Assembly: GCA_964636345.1 (NCBI GenBank)
Contig: CAZWRL010000020.1
Span: forward strand, 1-14,520
Direction of reading: 5' to 3'
Length of the DNA stretch: 14,520 bases
Source of the DNA: JBBTXJ01 sp964636345
GTDB taxonomy: Bacteria; Patescibacteriota; Patescibacteriia; Magasanikbacterales; JBBTXJ01
Each line of letters begins with the position of its first letter. Positions within the stretch are counted from its first letter, which is position 1. The position numbers and the translations under genes are program-made. Of this stretch, positions 1 through 5,360 are shown piece after piece. Below the pieces are notes generated by a model. It saw only the letters and a list, made by a program, of their open reading frames with translations, did no database searches and was not told the origin of the DNA.

Positions 1-1
1 T

Positions 2-1288
2 GAGCCATCTATTGGTTTGCATCCGGCGGATAATCAAAAACTCATTGATACCATGAAACAATTGCGCGATCTAGGCAACACCGTGATTGTGGTGGAACAT
101 GATGCCGCCATGATGCGCGCCGCGGATTATTTGGTGGATGTGGGGCCGGGCGCGGGGAAACACGGCGGAGAAATTATCGGACACGGCACGTGGCAACAAT
201 TTATGAAGTGCCACACCTCAACGGCGGATTATTTGAGCGGCAAAGCAAGCATTCCGCTTCCCAAGAAATATCGCACGGGCAACGGCAACAAACTCACGGT
301 GCAAGGCGCGCGCGGGTATAATTTGAAAAATATTGATGTGTCGTTTCCTCTGGGCACACTGACGTGTGTCACCGGTGTTTCCGGTTCCGGCAAATCAACG
401 CTCGTCATTGATATTTTAGGCAAGGCGTTAGCGCGTGAATTTTATCGCGCTAAAGACGAGCCGGGCGAACACAAGGCAATCAAGGGGCTCTCGCTGATTG
501 ATAAAGTTATCACCATTGATCAGTCGCCCATTGGCCGCACACCGCGTTCAAATCCGGCTACGTATACCGGCGTGTTTACCACTATCCGTGATGTGTTTAC
601 GGATGTGCAAGAGGCGCGGGCGCGCGGGTATGACGCGGGCAAGTTTAGTTTTAATGTGAAGGGCGGCGGTCGCTGTGAAGCGTGCGCCGGTGAAGGATAT
701 GTGCGCATCCCCATGCAATTTTTATCTGATGTGTTTGTGGAGTGCGATGCGTGTGAAGGAAAGCGTTACAATAAAGAGGCGCTTGAAATTCACTATCGCG
801 CCAAGACCATTGCGGATGTGCTCCGCATGACGGTGGAGGAGGCGCGACAGTTTTTCAGTGACACGCAAGCGATTGTGGAAAAATTGCGCCTGCTTGAAGA
901 GGTGGGGTTGGGCTATGTGGAATTGGGCCAGCCGGCCACCACGCTTTCCGGCGGTGAGGCGCAACGGGTCAAACTCGCAACGGAATTATCGCGCCGCGCT
1001 ACCGGCAAAACGCTCTATATTTTGGATGAACCAACAACGGGTCTGCATTTTGACGATATTAAACGCTTGCTCCAAGTGCTCTACGCGCTTGTTGATAAAG
1101 GCAACACCGTGATCATTATTGAGCACAACATGGATATTATTAAGTGCGCTGATTGGGTTATTGATTTGGGTCCGGGCGGCGGCCGGCGCGGCGGGGAGGT
1201 AGTGGCGGAAGGAGCCCCGCGCGATCTCGTCAAACTAAAAGCAAGCGAGACGGGTCAGTTTTTGAAAGAAATGTTTGGCAAGAAATAA
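2..1288 (+). CDS. uvrA: Excinuclease ABC subunit UvrA, C-terminal part (5' truncated by window edge)
   Basis: UvrA is the DNA-damage recognition ATPase of nucleotide excision repair and acts with UvrB and UvrC. The reading frame is open from the left edge and begins inside the Walker B region of the first ATPase domain (EPSIGLHP), so the start codon lies outside the window. Seen in order: the end of NBD I with the VIVVEHD switch region; the Walker A of NBD II (GVSGSGKST, about 376-402); a zinc-binding CEAC...CDAC module (about 673-770); the ABC signature LSGGEAQ (about 943-963); Walker B YILDEPTTGL (about 1015-1044); and the closing VIIIEHN motif. About 428 residues remain of a family usually around 940 long. 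Nothing looks broken. The gene ends at a strong terminator shared with the convergent rplS. Confidence 0.97.
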   Translation, partial: EPSIGLHPADNQKLIDTMKQLRDLGNTVIVVEHDAAMMRAADYLVDVGPGAGKHGGEIIGHGTWQQFMKCHTSTADYLSGKASIPLPKKYRTGNGNKLTVQGARGYNLKNIDVSFPLGTLTCVTGVSGSGKSTLVIDILGKALAREFYRAKDEPGEHKAIKGLSLIDKVITIDQSPIGRTPRSNPATYTGVFTTIRDVFTDVQEARARGYDAGKFSFNVKGGGRCEACAGEGYVRIPMQFLSDVFVECDACEGKRYNKEALEIHYRAKTIADVLRMTVEEARQFFSDTQAIVEKLRLLEEVGLGYVELGQPATTLSGGEAQRVKLATELSRRATGKTLYILDEPTTGLHFDDIKRLLQVLYALVDKGNTVIIIEHNMDIIKCADWVIDLGPGGGRRGGEVVAEGAPRDLVKLKASETGQFLKEMFGKK

Positions 1289-1290
1289 AA

Positions 1291-1318
1291 AAATCCCCCG
1301 ACAGTTCGGGGGATTTTT
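1291..1318. terminator. Bidirectional rho-independent terminator between uvrA and rplS
   Basis: The arms AAATCCCCCGA (1291-1301) and TCGGGGGATTT (1306-1316) pair perfectly across 11 bp with a CAGT tetraloop. The stem is flanked by a run of A on the left and a run of T on the right, so a U-tract follows the hairpin in either direction. It sits 2 nt after the uvrA stop and about 8 nt after the rplS stop on the other strand, so it can serve both convergent genes. Confidence 0.92.
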
Positions 1319-1325
1319 TTATGGT

Positions 1326-1706
1326 TTATGGTGTTGGTGCCGCGGCTTTTTCTACCGGTGCGGCCTTCTTTTTCTCCAACTCGTCCATGCGCCGTTTGAA
1401 TTTTTGATCGCGGAGATAATGCAGTTTTGCGCGGCGGACGCGGAGCGCGCGCACCACTTCTATGTGATCAATAACCGGTGAGTGCTTGGGAAATATTTTT
1501 TCAACGCCAATGCCTTCAGAAATTTTGCGCACCGTAAAAGTGGCGCCCGGCTCGTTGCCGTGGCGGACAGCAAGAATCGTGCCTTCAAATACCTGAATAC
1601 GTTCTTTTTCTTCACCTTTTTTGCCCACGTCTTTAATTTTTTGGTGTACCCGCACAATCATGCCGGGACGAAGCGTGGATGAGGTATTGGTAGCTTGCTG
1701 TTCCAT
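1326..1706 (-). CDS. rplS: 50S ribosomal protein L19
   Basis: L19 is a large-subunit ribosomal protein located near the 30S-50S interface. The 126-aa product has the family core: LRPGMIVRVHQKI, then RIQVFEGTILAVRHG, then the hallmark ATFTVRKISEGIGVEKIFPKHSP, then AKLHYLRDQ. The C-terminus carries a Lys/Ala/Pro-rich tail (KKKAAPVEKAAAPTP) beyond the usual length of about 115 residues. The start is an ATG at 1704-1706 only 9 nt downstream of the -10 box and without a Shine-Dalgarno, so the mRNA should be leaderless or nearly so. In most bacteria rplS follows trmD. Here it lies downstream of a CMP-kinase-like gene, about 10 kb from the rpsP-khpA-trmD group in the same window. Confidence 0.96.
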   Translation of the reverse strand: MEQQATNTSSTLRPGMIVRVHQKIKDVGKKGEEKERIQVFEGTILAVRHGNEPGATFTVRKISEGIGVEKIFPKHSPVIDHIEVVRALRVRRAKLHYLRDQKFKRRMDELEKKKAAPVEKAAAPTP

Positions 1707-1715
1707 ATGGCCACT

Positions 1716-1744
1716 ATAGTACCGGACGGCGCGTGGGTTGTCAA
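1716..1744 (-). promoter_or_regulatory. Sigma70-type promoter of rplS
   Basis: Read on the minus strand, TTGACA (1744-1739), a 17-bp spacer and TACTAT (1721-1716). The -10 box ends 9 nt before the rplS ATG, which predicts a 5' UTR of about 0-3 nt. The TGA stop codon of the upstream CMP-kinase-like gene lies inside the TTGACA hexamer. Confidence 0.8.
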
Positions 1745-2289
1745 GAATCCGGCAGATTGTTCATTATTTTTTCCACGATTGTCTCTGGCGCCAGAGTCGT
1801 GGTGTCAATGGTCACATCGTAGTTGGCAGGGTCGTCAAACCGCACACGGTACCATTTTTGATAGCGCACCCCGTCTGATGCGATGCGTGCTTTCAACGTG
1901 GTGAGTACTTCTTGGACGGATGCCGCCGGCGCTTCATCAGGCCGCTGGCGTTGAAAGATGCGTTTCGCGCCCTCTTCCAATGTAACCGTTAAAAAAATTT
2001 TAAGGGAACGTGGAATAAAAAACCACGAGAGCCGTCCGTCAATCACAAAATTATCCTCGGTTTCGCCTAACTTTTTTTGGTAATCATCAACGTCGCGATC
2101 AGTCCACGGTTCCTGTTCTCCCACCTTGTTTAACGCGTCAATGTTCATGCCGCGATCCATGGCCATTTTCCCCCGCAGGTCTCCCATGGAATAAAAACGG
2201 TAGCCGAGTTTTTGCGCGAGTAGTTTGCCGATAGTGGATTTTCCTGACCCCGGCATGCCGGAGATGGTGATGATCATACCATGTGTCAT
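1741..2289 (-). CDS. cmk: Cytidylate kinase-like P-loop NMP kinase (archaeal-type short form)
   Basis: Probable (d)CMP kinase, phosphorylating CMP or dCMP with ATP in pyrimidine nucleotide metabolism. The 182-aa product starts with a P-loop, ISGMPGSGKSTIGKLLAQKLG (residues about 10-30), followed by FYSMGDLRGKMAMDRGM, which resembles the NMP-binding segment of archaeal CMP kinases. A lid-like region with RQRPDEAP lies near residues 133-140. It is shorter than the roughly 225-aa bacterial Cmk and lacks that form's insert. The annotated ATG forms an ATGA overlap with the stop of the upstream pseudouridine synthase gene, which suggests translational coupling. That ATG lies in repeat-derived sequence, so the ATG four codons later (MIITISG) may be the ancestral start. 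Another NMP-kinase specificity cannot be excluded from sequence alone. Confidence 0.8.
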   Translation of the reverse strand: MTHGMIITISGMPGSGKSTIGKLLAQKLGYRFYSMGDLRGKMAMDRGMNIDALNKVGEQEPWTDRDVDDYQKKLGETEDNFVIDGRLSWFFIPRSLKIFLTVTLEEGAKRIFQRQRPDEAPAASVQEVLTTLKARIASDGVRYQKWYRVRFDDPANYDVTIDTTTLAPETIVEKIMNNLPDS

Positions 2290-2340
2290 TGCGAGGAGTA
2301 TTCGTTCCTGAGCGAAGTCGAAGGACGAATAGGACGAAGT
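2284..2340. repeat. Short palindromic repeat copy at the 3' end of the pseudouridine synthase gene
   Basis: On the plus strand CCTGAGCGAAGTCGAAGG (2307-2324) is flanked by near-inverted ATTCGT (2300-2305) and ACGAAT (2325-2330) arms and by TCATTGCGAGGAG (2286-2298). The same core occurs twice more at 3049-3110 in the same gene. The element encodes the last dozen or so residues and the stop codon of the pseudouridine synthase, and supplies the ATG of the next gene. Confidence 0.7.
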
Positions 2341-3314
2341 ACTTTAAGCGTTTGTAAAAACGCGGCCAGTTCATTAGGCAACGTGCTCTCGTATTCTACC
2401 GTTTCACCTGTCTGGTTCGCAAATTGTATGCGGGTTGCGTGCAAAAATAGCCGGCCGAGCGCGGCATCTAATTTTCGTTTGTCTTTTTTGTTGAAGTAGA
2501 GCGGGTCGCCGATGAGCGGATAGCCGAGCGCAAAAAAATGCACGCGAATTTGGTGAGTGCGGCCGGTCTTGGGTATGACACGAACGAGGGTGGCGTTGGT
2601 ATATCGTTCCATGACTTCATATTCCGTACGCGCTTCTTTTCCGCCTTGCGAAAGAGGGCGCGCGGACATGCGCGCTTCTTGGGTGCTCTGGGCAATGGGA
2701 AAATCAATGTCGCCCATTTCTTCCGGAAGCACATCGTGCGTGAGCGCCTGATATTCTTTTTGGACTTCGCGCGTTTTAAATTGTCGTTTGAGCGCGTCAA
2801 AAAATTCCTGCGTGCGCGCGATAACCATGAGGCCGGACGCTTCTTTATCTAATCGGTGCACAATACCGGGCCGGATATCCGGCTTGTCGCCCACCGCGGC
2901 ACATTCCGGATAGTGCGCGATAATCCAATCGGCGAGCGTGTGTTTATTGTCATCCCGGGCTTGACCCGGGATCCAGTTTGGATGCACCAAAAGACCGGCC
3001 GGTTTTTCAATCACCACATAGTCCGGTTCTTCGGCGATGACTATTACACCCCGAGCGTAGTCGAAGGGCGCGAGCCGACCGGCCTTCGACTCCGCCTCGC
3101 TTCGTTCAGGCATCAGCATACCTGTTGTCACCTCCACCCTATCATCTTTTTTTATTGCATAGTGCGGCACCGCCATCGCCGCGCCGTTTACCCTAACTTG
3201 ACCGCTCTTAATCCATTTCTGCGCTTGTGCGCGTGAAGATTGGCACTGTTCGGCCAAAAATTTGTCCAGCCGTTGTCCGGTCTGCGATTCTATAATAAGA
3301 AAGGATGCCTGCAT
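2286..3314 (-). CDS. RluA/RluD-family pseudouridine synthase with palindromic repeat insertions
   Basis: This enzyme isomerises uridine to pseudouridine in RNA, probably 23S rRNA. An N-terminal S4 RNA-binding domain (RLDKFLAEQCQSSRAQAQKWI, about residues 15-61) precedes the RluA catalytic domain. The motif GIVHRLDKEASGLMVIART (about 150-168) contains the catalytic Asp of HRLD, and GRTHQIRVHFFALGYPLIGDPLY follows. Three stretches look like repeat-derived insertions: the linker at residues about 69-89, NWIPGQARDD at about 113-122, and the C-terminal tail ending NEYSSQ. All keep the frame and fall in loops or at the terminus, so the enzyme may still work. The ATG at 3312-3314 lies 6 nt after a -10 box with no Shine-Dalgarno. 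RluD, RluC or another specificity cannot be told apart here. Confidence 0.93.
   Translation of the reverse strand: MQASFLIIESQTGQRLDKFLAEQCQSSRAQAQKWIKSGQVRVNGAAMAVPHYAIKKDDRVEVTTGMLMPERSEAESKAGRLAPFDYARGVIVIAEEPDYVVIEKPAGLLVHPNWIPGQARDDNKHTLADWIIAHYPECAAVGDKPDIRPGIVHRLDKEASGLMVIARTQEFFDALKRQFKTREVQKEYQALTHDVLPEEMGDIDFPIAQSTQEARMSARPLSQGGKEARTEYEVMERYTNATLVRVIPKTGRTHQIRVHFFALGYPLIGDPLYFNKKDKRKLDAALGRLFLHATRIQFANQTGETVEYESTLPNELAAFLQTLKVLRPIRPSTSLRNEYSSQ
2949..2976. repeat. Palindromic repeat inside the pseudouridine synthase gene (encodes WIPGQARDD)
   Basis: ATCCCGGG (2952-2959) and CCCGGGAT (2965-2972) form a perfect 8-bp inverted repeat around CTTGA, preceded by GTC and followed by CCAG. 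The sequence has the form of dispersed palindromic elements that give protein tails such as WIPGQARDD in unrelated bacterial genes. Here it is translated in frame just after the VHP motif of the catalytic domain. Confidence 0.75.
3049..3110. repeat. Composite inverted repeat inside the pseudouridine synthase gene
   Basis: Two copies of a GTCGAAGG-type core face each other: CCCCGAGCGTAGTCGAAGG (3049-3067) and, inverted, CCTTCGACT at 3083-3091 continuing to TTCAGG at 3110. The arms AGTCGAAGG and CCTTCGACT are perfectly complementary over 9 bp. The core matches the repeat at 2307-2324. It replaces the linker between the S4 and catalytic domains (residues about 69-89). Confidence 0.7.
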
Positions 3315-3320
3315 GGGGAG

Positions 3321-3349
3321 AGTATACAGATCGCGAGGGTAGATGGCAA
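3321..3349 (-). promoter_or_regulatory. Sigma70-type promoter of the pseudouridine synthase gene
   Basis: Minus strand: TTGCCA (3349-3344), 17-bp spacer, TATACT (3326-3321). The ATG at 3314 begins 7 nt past the -10 box, exactly where transcription is expected to start, so the mRNA is predicted to be leaderless. An A/T-rich tract separates it from the divergent promoter at 3366. Confidence 0.8.
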
Positions 3350-3365
3350 ATAAAAATTTTTTTTA

Positions 3366-3394
3366 TTGACAACGTCTATTTTTTGTGGTATCCT
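3366..3394 (+). promoter_or_regulatory. Sigma70-type promoter of the HTH gene (and possibly the downstream tRNA)
   Basis: TTGACA (3366-3371), 17-bp spacer, TATCCT (3389-3394); transcription should start near 3401. This rules out a TTG at 3366 as the start codon of the following gene, since it is the -35 box. The promoter is divergent from that of the pseudouridine synthase gene, with the two -35 boxes 16 bp apart across an A/T tract. Confidence 0.75.
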
Positions 3395-3431
3395 TGAACC
3401 AAGGAACGATATTCAAATATTGATTAGCTAT

Positions 3432-4112
3432 ATGTCCAGATTAAGAGAGAGGGAGTTGGCATTAGAGATGAGAAAAAAGGGGATGAGTTACTCTCAAATC
3501 AAAACGGAGTTAGACATTCCTAAAAGCACTCTAAGTAATTGGTTACACGAATATCCACTTTCTCGCGAGCGTATTAATGAGCTACGTGCACGGAGCGAAC
3601 AACGAATAGAAAAATTTCGTTTGGCCTTTCAACTAAAACGCGAGCGACGACTAACGGCATTTCTTGAAGAAGCAAAAAAAAAGATGTTTCCACTCTCGCT
3701 GAGAGAAATGCTTGTTGGCGGACTTTTTCTCTATTGGGGGGAAGGTTCTAAAACTGGATGGGGAATGGCAGGCGTAACCAATACCGATCCGCGAGTTCTA
3801 AAGTTTTTCTGTTTCTGGCTCACTACCTTCTGTCAGATTAAGAAAAGCCAGATGAGGGTGCGCCTTCAACTTTATAAAGACATGGATCAAAGTAGAGAGA
3901 TACACTTTTGGAGTCACACGCTGGGCATCAGATCTAGACAGTTTGTTAAACCGCAGATAAAAAACACGAAGGTATCGCGGATTAATTATAAGGGGACATT
4001 TGGACACGGTACGTGCACTGTTATAGTCTATAAGGTTCCCTTGAAGGAAAGGATAATGATGCAAATAAAAGCGATAGCAGAACATTCGTGGGCCAGTAGC
4101 TCAGTTGGTTAG
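3432..4112 (+). CDS. Helix-turn-helix protein with GLFLYWGEGSK-type C-terminal domain, function unknown
   Basis: The 226-aa product starts with an HTH of the resolvase/transposase type (ALEMRKKGMSYSQIKTELDIPKSTLSNWL, about residues 10-38). A basic helical linker follows, then a C-terminal domain with GLFLYWGEGSK (about 100-110), TNTDPRVLKFFCFWL and VRLQLYKDMDQ. Proteins of this layout are common orphans in CPR bacteria and archaea. The C-terminal part may be related to LAGLIDADG-like DNA-binding folds, but that is inference. I chose the ATG at 3432 because an upstream TTG is the promoter's -35 box. Use of AGA and AAA codons is higher than in the neighbours, which may indicate transfer. The stop codon lies inside the tRNA gene, so the last eight or so residues are read from tRNA sequence. 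Confidence 0.75.
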   Translation: MSRLRERELALEMRKKGMSYSQIKTELDIPKSTLSNWLHEYPLSRERINELRARSEQRIEKFRLAFQLKRERRLTAFLEEAKKKMFPLSLREMLVGGLFLYWGEGSKTGWGMAGVTNTDPRVLKFFCFWLTTFCQIKKSQMRVRLQLYKDMDQSREIHFWSHTLGIRSRQFVKPQIKNTKVSRINYKGTFGHGTCTVIVYKVPLKERIMMQIKAIAEHSWASSSVG

Positions 4113-4166
4113 AGCGCCACTCTTATAAGGTGGATGTCGATGGTTCGAGACCATCCTGGCCCACCA
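4090..4166 (+). tRNA. tRNA-Ile, anticodon UAU (reads AUA), CCA encoded
   Basis: A full cloverleaf can be folded. The acceptor GGGCCAG (4090-4096) pairs with CTGGCCC (4156-4162). The D arm is GCTC/GAGC with loop AGTTGGTTA. The anticodon stem CCACT/GGTGG closes the loop CTTATAA, giving anticodon TAT. The T arm is GATGG-TTCGAGA-CCATC. The discriminator is A and CCA follows at 4164-4166. The body resembles tRNA-Ile(GAU). Most bacteria instead read AUA with a CAU tRNA modified to lysidine by TilS; a UAU anticodon is the less common solution. The gene overlaps the end of the preceding HTH gene by 23 nt and ends 4 nt before the next promoter. Confidence 0.95.
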
Positions 4167-4170
4167 ACAA

Positions 4171-4199
4171 TTGACCTTTTGAGCATTTTGTCTTATAGT
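4171..4199 (+). promoter_or_regulatory. Sigma70-type promoter of the 99-aa orphan gene
   Basis: TTGACC (4171-4176), 17-bp spacer, TATAGT (4194-4199); start expected near 4206. It begins 4 nt after the tRNA CCA end and is followed by a strong Shine-Dalgarno, so the downstream gene is an independent transcription unit. Confidence 0.75.
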
Positions 4200-4216
4200 T
4201 TGATTGTGTAATGAGT

Positions 4217-4226
4217 AAGGAGGTGG
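4217..4226 (+). promoter_or_regulatory. Strong Shine-Dalgarno of the 99-aa orphan gene
   Basis: AAGGAGGTGG lies just before the ATG at 4230 and is close to the full anti-SD complement. It decides this start and contrasts with the absence of any SD before rplS and the pseudouridine synthase gene. Confidence 0.85.
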
Positions 4227-4229
4227 AAC

Positions 4230-4529
4230 ATGACCTGGCTACTCCGAACGCTTCATGCGCTGGTAAGTCGCGATTTTCGCATGCGTGAGGCGTGCAAACG
4301 CCTACTCCAGGATCAGCAGACGCTCGTTTACCAGCTGGATACCGAAGCGACACGCTTTAGGAATTCAATGGACCATCTTGGAGAAACACTAAGTGATTCA
4401 GGAATTTACTATGAGTTGTTCGAGCGTGCCGCTACCGCACGGATGGAACGGAATCTTCTTGTAGAGAAATGCGTGTCATCTGGCGTACCAAACGAGCTGA
4501 TTGAGTATTTTGGTAGTCTTAGCAGATAA
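4230..4529 (+). CDS. Hypothetical protein, 99 aa, predicted helical
   Basis: I do not recognise this protein. It is probably real because it has every expression signal: a promoter at 4171-4199, a near-perfect Shine-Dalgarno (AAGGAGGTGG, 4217-4226; 5 nt from AGGAGGT to the ATG) and a rho-independent terminator just after the stop. The product is charged and predicted to be largely alpha-helical. It has no transmembrane segment, no signal peptide, and single cysteines only. The N-terminal helix (MTWLLRTLHALVSRDFRMRE) is amphipathic. It does not resemble RelE, MazF or another toxin fold I know, although a HigA-like antitoxin gene lies downstream past the terminator. Confidence 0.7.
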   Translation: MTWLLRTLHALVSRDFRMREACKRLLQDQQTLVYQLDTEATRFRNSMDHLGETLSDSGIYYELFERAATARMERNLLVEKCVSSGVPNELIEYFGSLSR

Positions 4530-4537
4530 TGCGATGA

Positions 4538-4596
4538 CCCGCTGTTTGAGAATCCCAAGAACAATAGGGAAACTCAGTGGCGGGCTTTTTATTTTG
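4538..4596 (+). terminator. Rho-independent terminator after the 99-aa orphan gene
   Basis: CCCGCTGTTTGAG...TCCC (4538-4556) pairs with GGGA...CTCAGTGGCGGG (4567-4584), allowing G-U pairs, one bulge and an A-A internal mismatch. TTTTTATTTT follows. The start codon option GTG at 4577 for the next gene lies inside this structure, which argues against using it. Confidence 0.8.
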
Positions 4597-4621
4597 TAAG
4601 AATTGCGATACCATGGGTGAT

Positions 4622-4891
4622 ATGGAATCTTACGCCGCATTTAAAAAACAGCTTCTCAAAAATAAAGAATTCCGCGAAGCCTATGATGAACTCGAGCCAG
4701 AGTTTGCGTTAATAGGAGCGATTATTGAAAAGCGCCTCACCAAAGGCCTAACTCAGGCACAGCTTGCGCGCAAAATCGGCACCAAACAGTCAGCGATTGC
4801 GCGCTTGGAGTCCGGTAACTACAATCCATCTTTTGCGTTTTTAGGAAAAGTAGCCAAGGCGTTGGATGGCCGATTAAGGATCTCTTTCTAG
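4622..4891 (+). CDS. XRE-family HTH protein, HigA-like antitoxin, solitary
   Basis: The 89-aa product has the layout of HigA-type antitoxins. The N-terminal segment MESYAAFKKQLLKNKEFREAY and LEPEFALIGAIIEKR lead into a Cro/CI-type HTH, GLTQAQLARKIGTKQSAIARLESGNYNPS (about residues 37-65), and the tail KVAKALDGRLRISF. Such proteins normally neutralise a RelE/HigB-type mRNA interferase encoded next to them and repress their own operon. No such toxin is visible on either side. I chose the ATG at 4622; the ATG at 4613 (MGDMESY) is possible. A more upstream GTG lies inside the previous gene's terminator. The following orphan gene starts 13 nt after the stop, so the two may be co-transcribed. Confidence 0.85.
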   Translation: MESYAAFKKQLLKNKEFREAYDELEPEFALIGAIIEKRLTKGLTQAQLARKIGTKQSAIARLESGNYNPSFAFLGKVAKALDGRLRISF

Positions 4892-4904
4892 TTCCATAAT
4901 TGCT

Positions 4905-5336
4905 ATGTTCATTCATTGGTGGCACTCGCTTTTGAACATGTCGCGCAAAGAACGCGCGTGGCATGTTGAACGTATGATGGAGGAGGTGGACGAGTTGCGC
5001 CGGGCGCGCGGTTTTTTTATCACGTGGAGCGAAATGTCCGACGTGGTGTACGATTATACCCGCGGGCGATGGGGCGGTTATCGCGACATCCGGTTTCCGC
5101 TTCCGCGGTGGCAGTTTTTTGTTGGCGTCATGTACATGATTCCCAAATACACTTTGCGGTGGCTCTTTTTTTATATGGCTGGGCGACGGGCTGGCGCCAC
5201 GATGCCGGTACATGAGGTGCAGAATCCGCGCAAAGAAGAGAAGTTGCGCAGGATTGCCGTTCGTAATAAACTGGATGGAGAGCGGTTTGCGTGGGAGTGT
5301 CATCGGTTGATGCGATGGTGGCCGCTGTTACCCTAG
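4905..5336 (+). CDS. Hypothetical protein, 143 aa, one hydrophobic segment
   Basis: I cannot assign a function. The protein has a charged helical N-terminal half (MSRKERAWHVERMMEEVDELRRARGFF, preceded by MFIHWWHSLLN). An aromatic-rich middle follows (WSEMSDVVYDYTRGRWGGY). A hydrophobic stretch, QFFVGVMYMIPKYTLRWLFFYMAG (about residues 68-91), may be membrane-associated, and a basic C-terminal part closes it. The general look (helical domain, WSE.SD motif, IPKYTLRW) recalls unnamed proteins common in CPR genomes, but this is from memory. The first ATG at 4905 lacks a Shine-Dalgarno; an ATG at 4938 (MSRKERAW) is an alternative. It lies between an antitoxin-like gene and a DUF1761 gene in a same-strand series with short gaps. 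Confidence 0.7.
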   Translation: MFIHWWHSLLNMSRKERAWHVERMMEEVDELRRARGFFITWSEMSDVVYDYTRGRWGGYRDIRFPLPRWQFFVGVMYMIPKYTLRWLFFYMAGRRAGATMPVHEVQNPRKEEKLRRIAVRNKLDGERFAWECHRLMRWWPLLP

Positions 5337-5360
5337 CATTTATTCTTTATTTTTAATCGT

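Noticed and set aside
2149..3236. Open frames overlapping the pseudouridine synthase and kinase genes on other frames
   Set aside because: They have no family features or initiation signals and follow from codon composition of the real genes.
3366..3431. N-terminal extension of the HTH protein from a TTG at 3366
   Set aside because: The TTG is the -35 hexamer of a clear promoter whose transcript starts near 3401, so those codons would not be transcribed.
4140..4170. Integrase attachment site at the tRNA 3' end
   Set aside because: I found no second copy of the tRNA 3' sequence in the window and no integrase gene.
4577..4621. GTG start at 4577 for the antitoxin-like gene (MAGFLFCKNCD...)
   Set aside because: It lies inside the terminator hairpin of the preceding gene, and the HigA-type alignment begins at MESYAAF.
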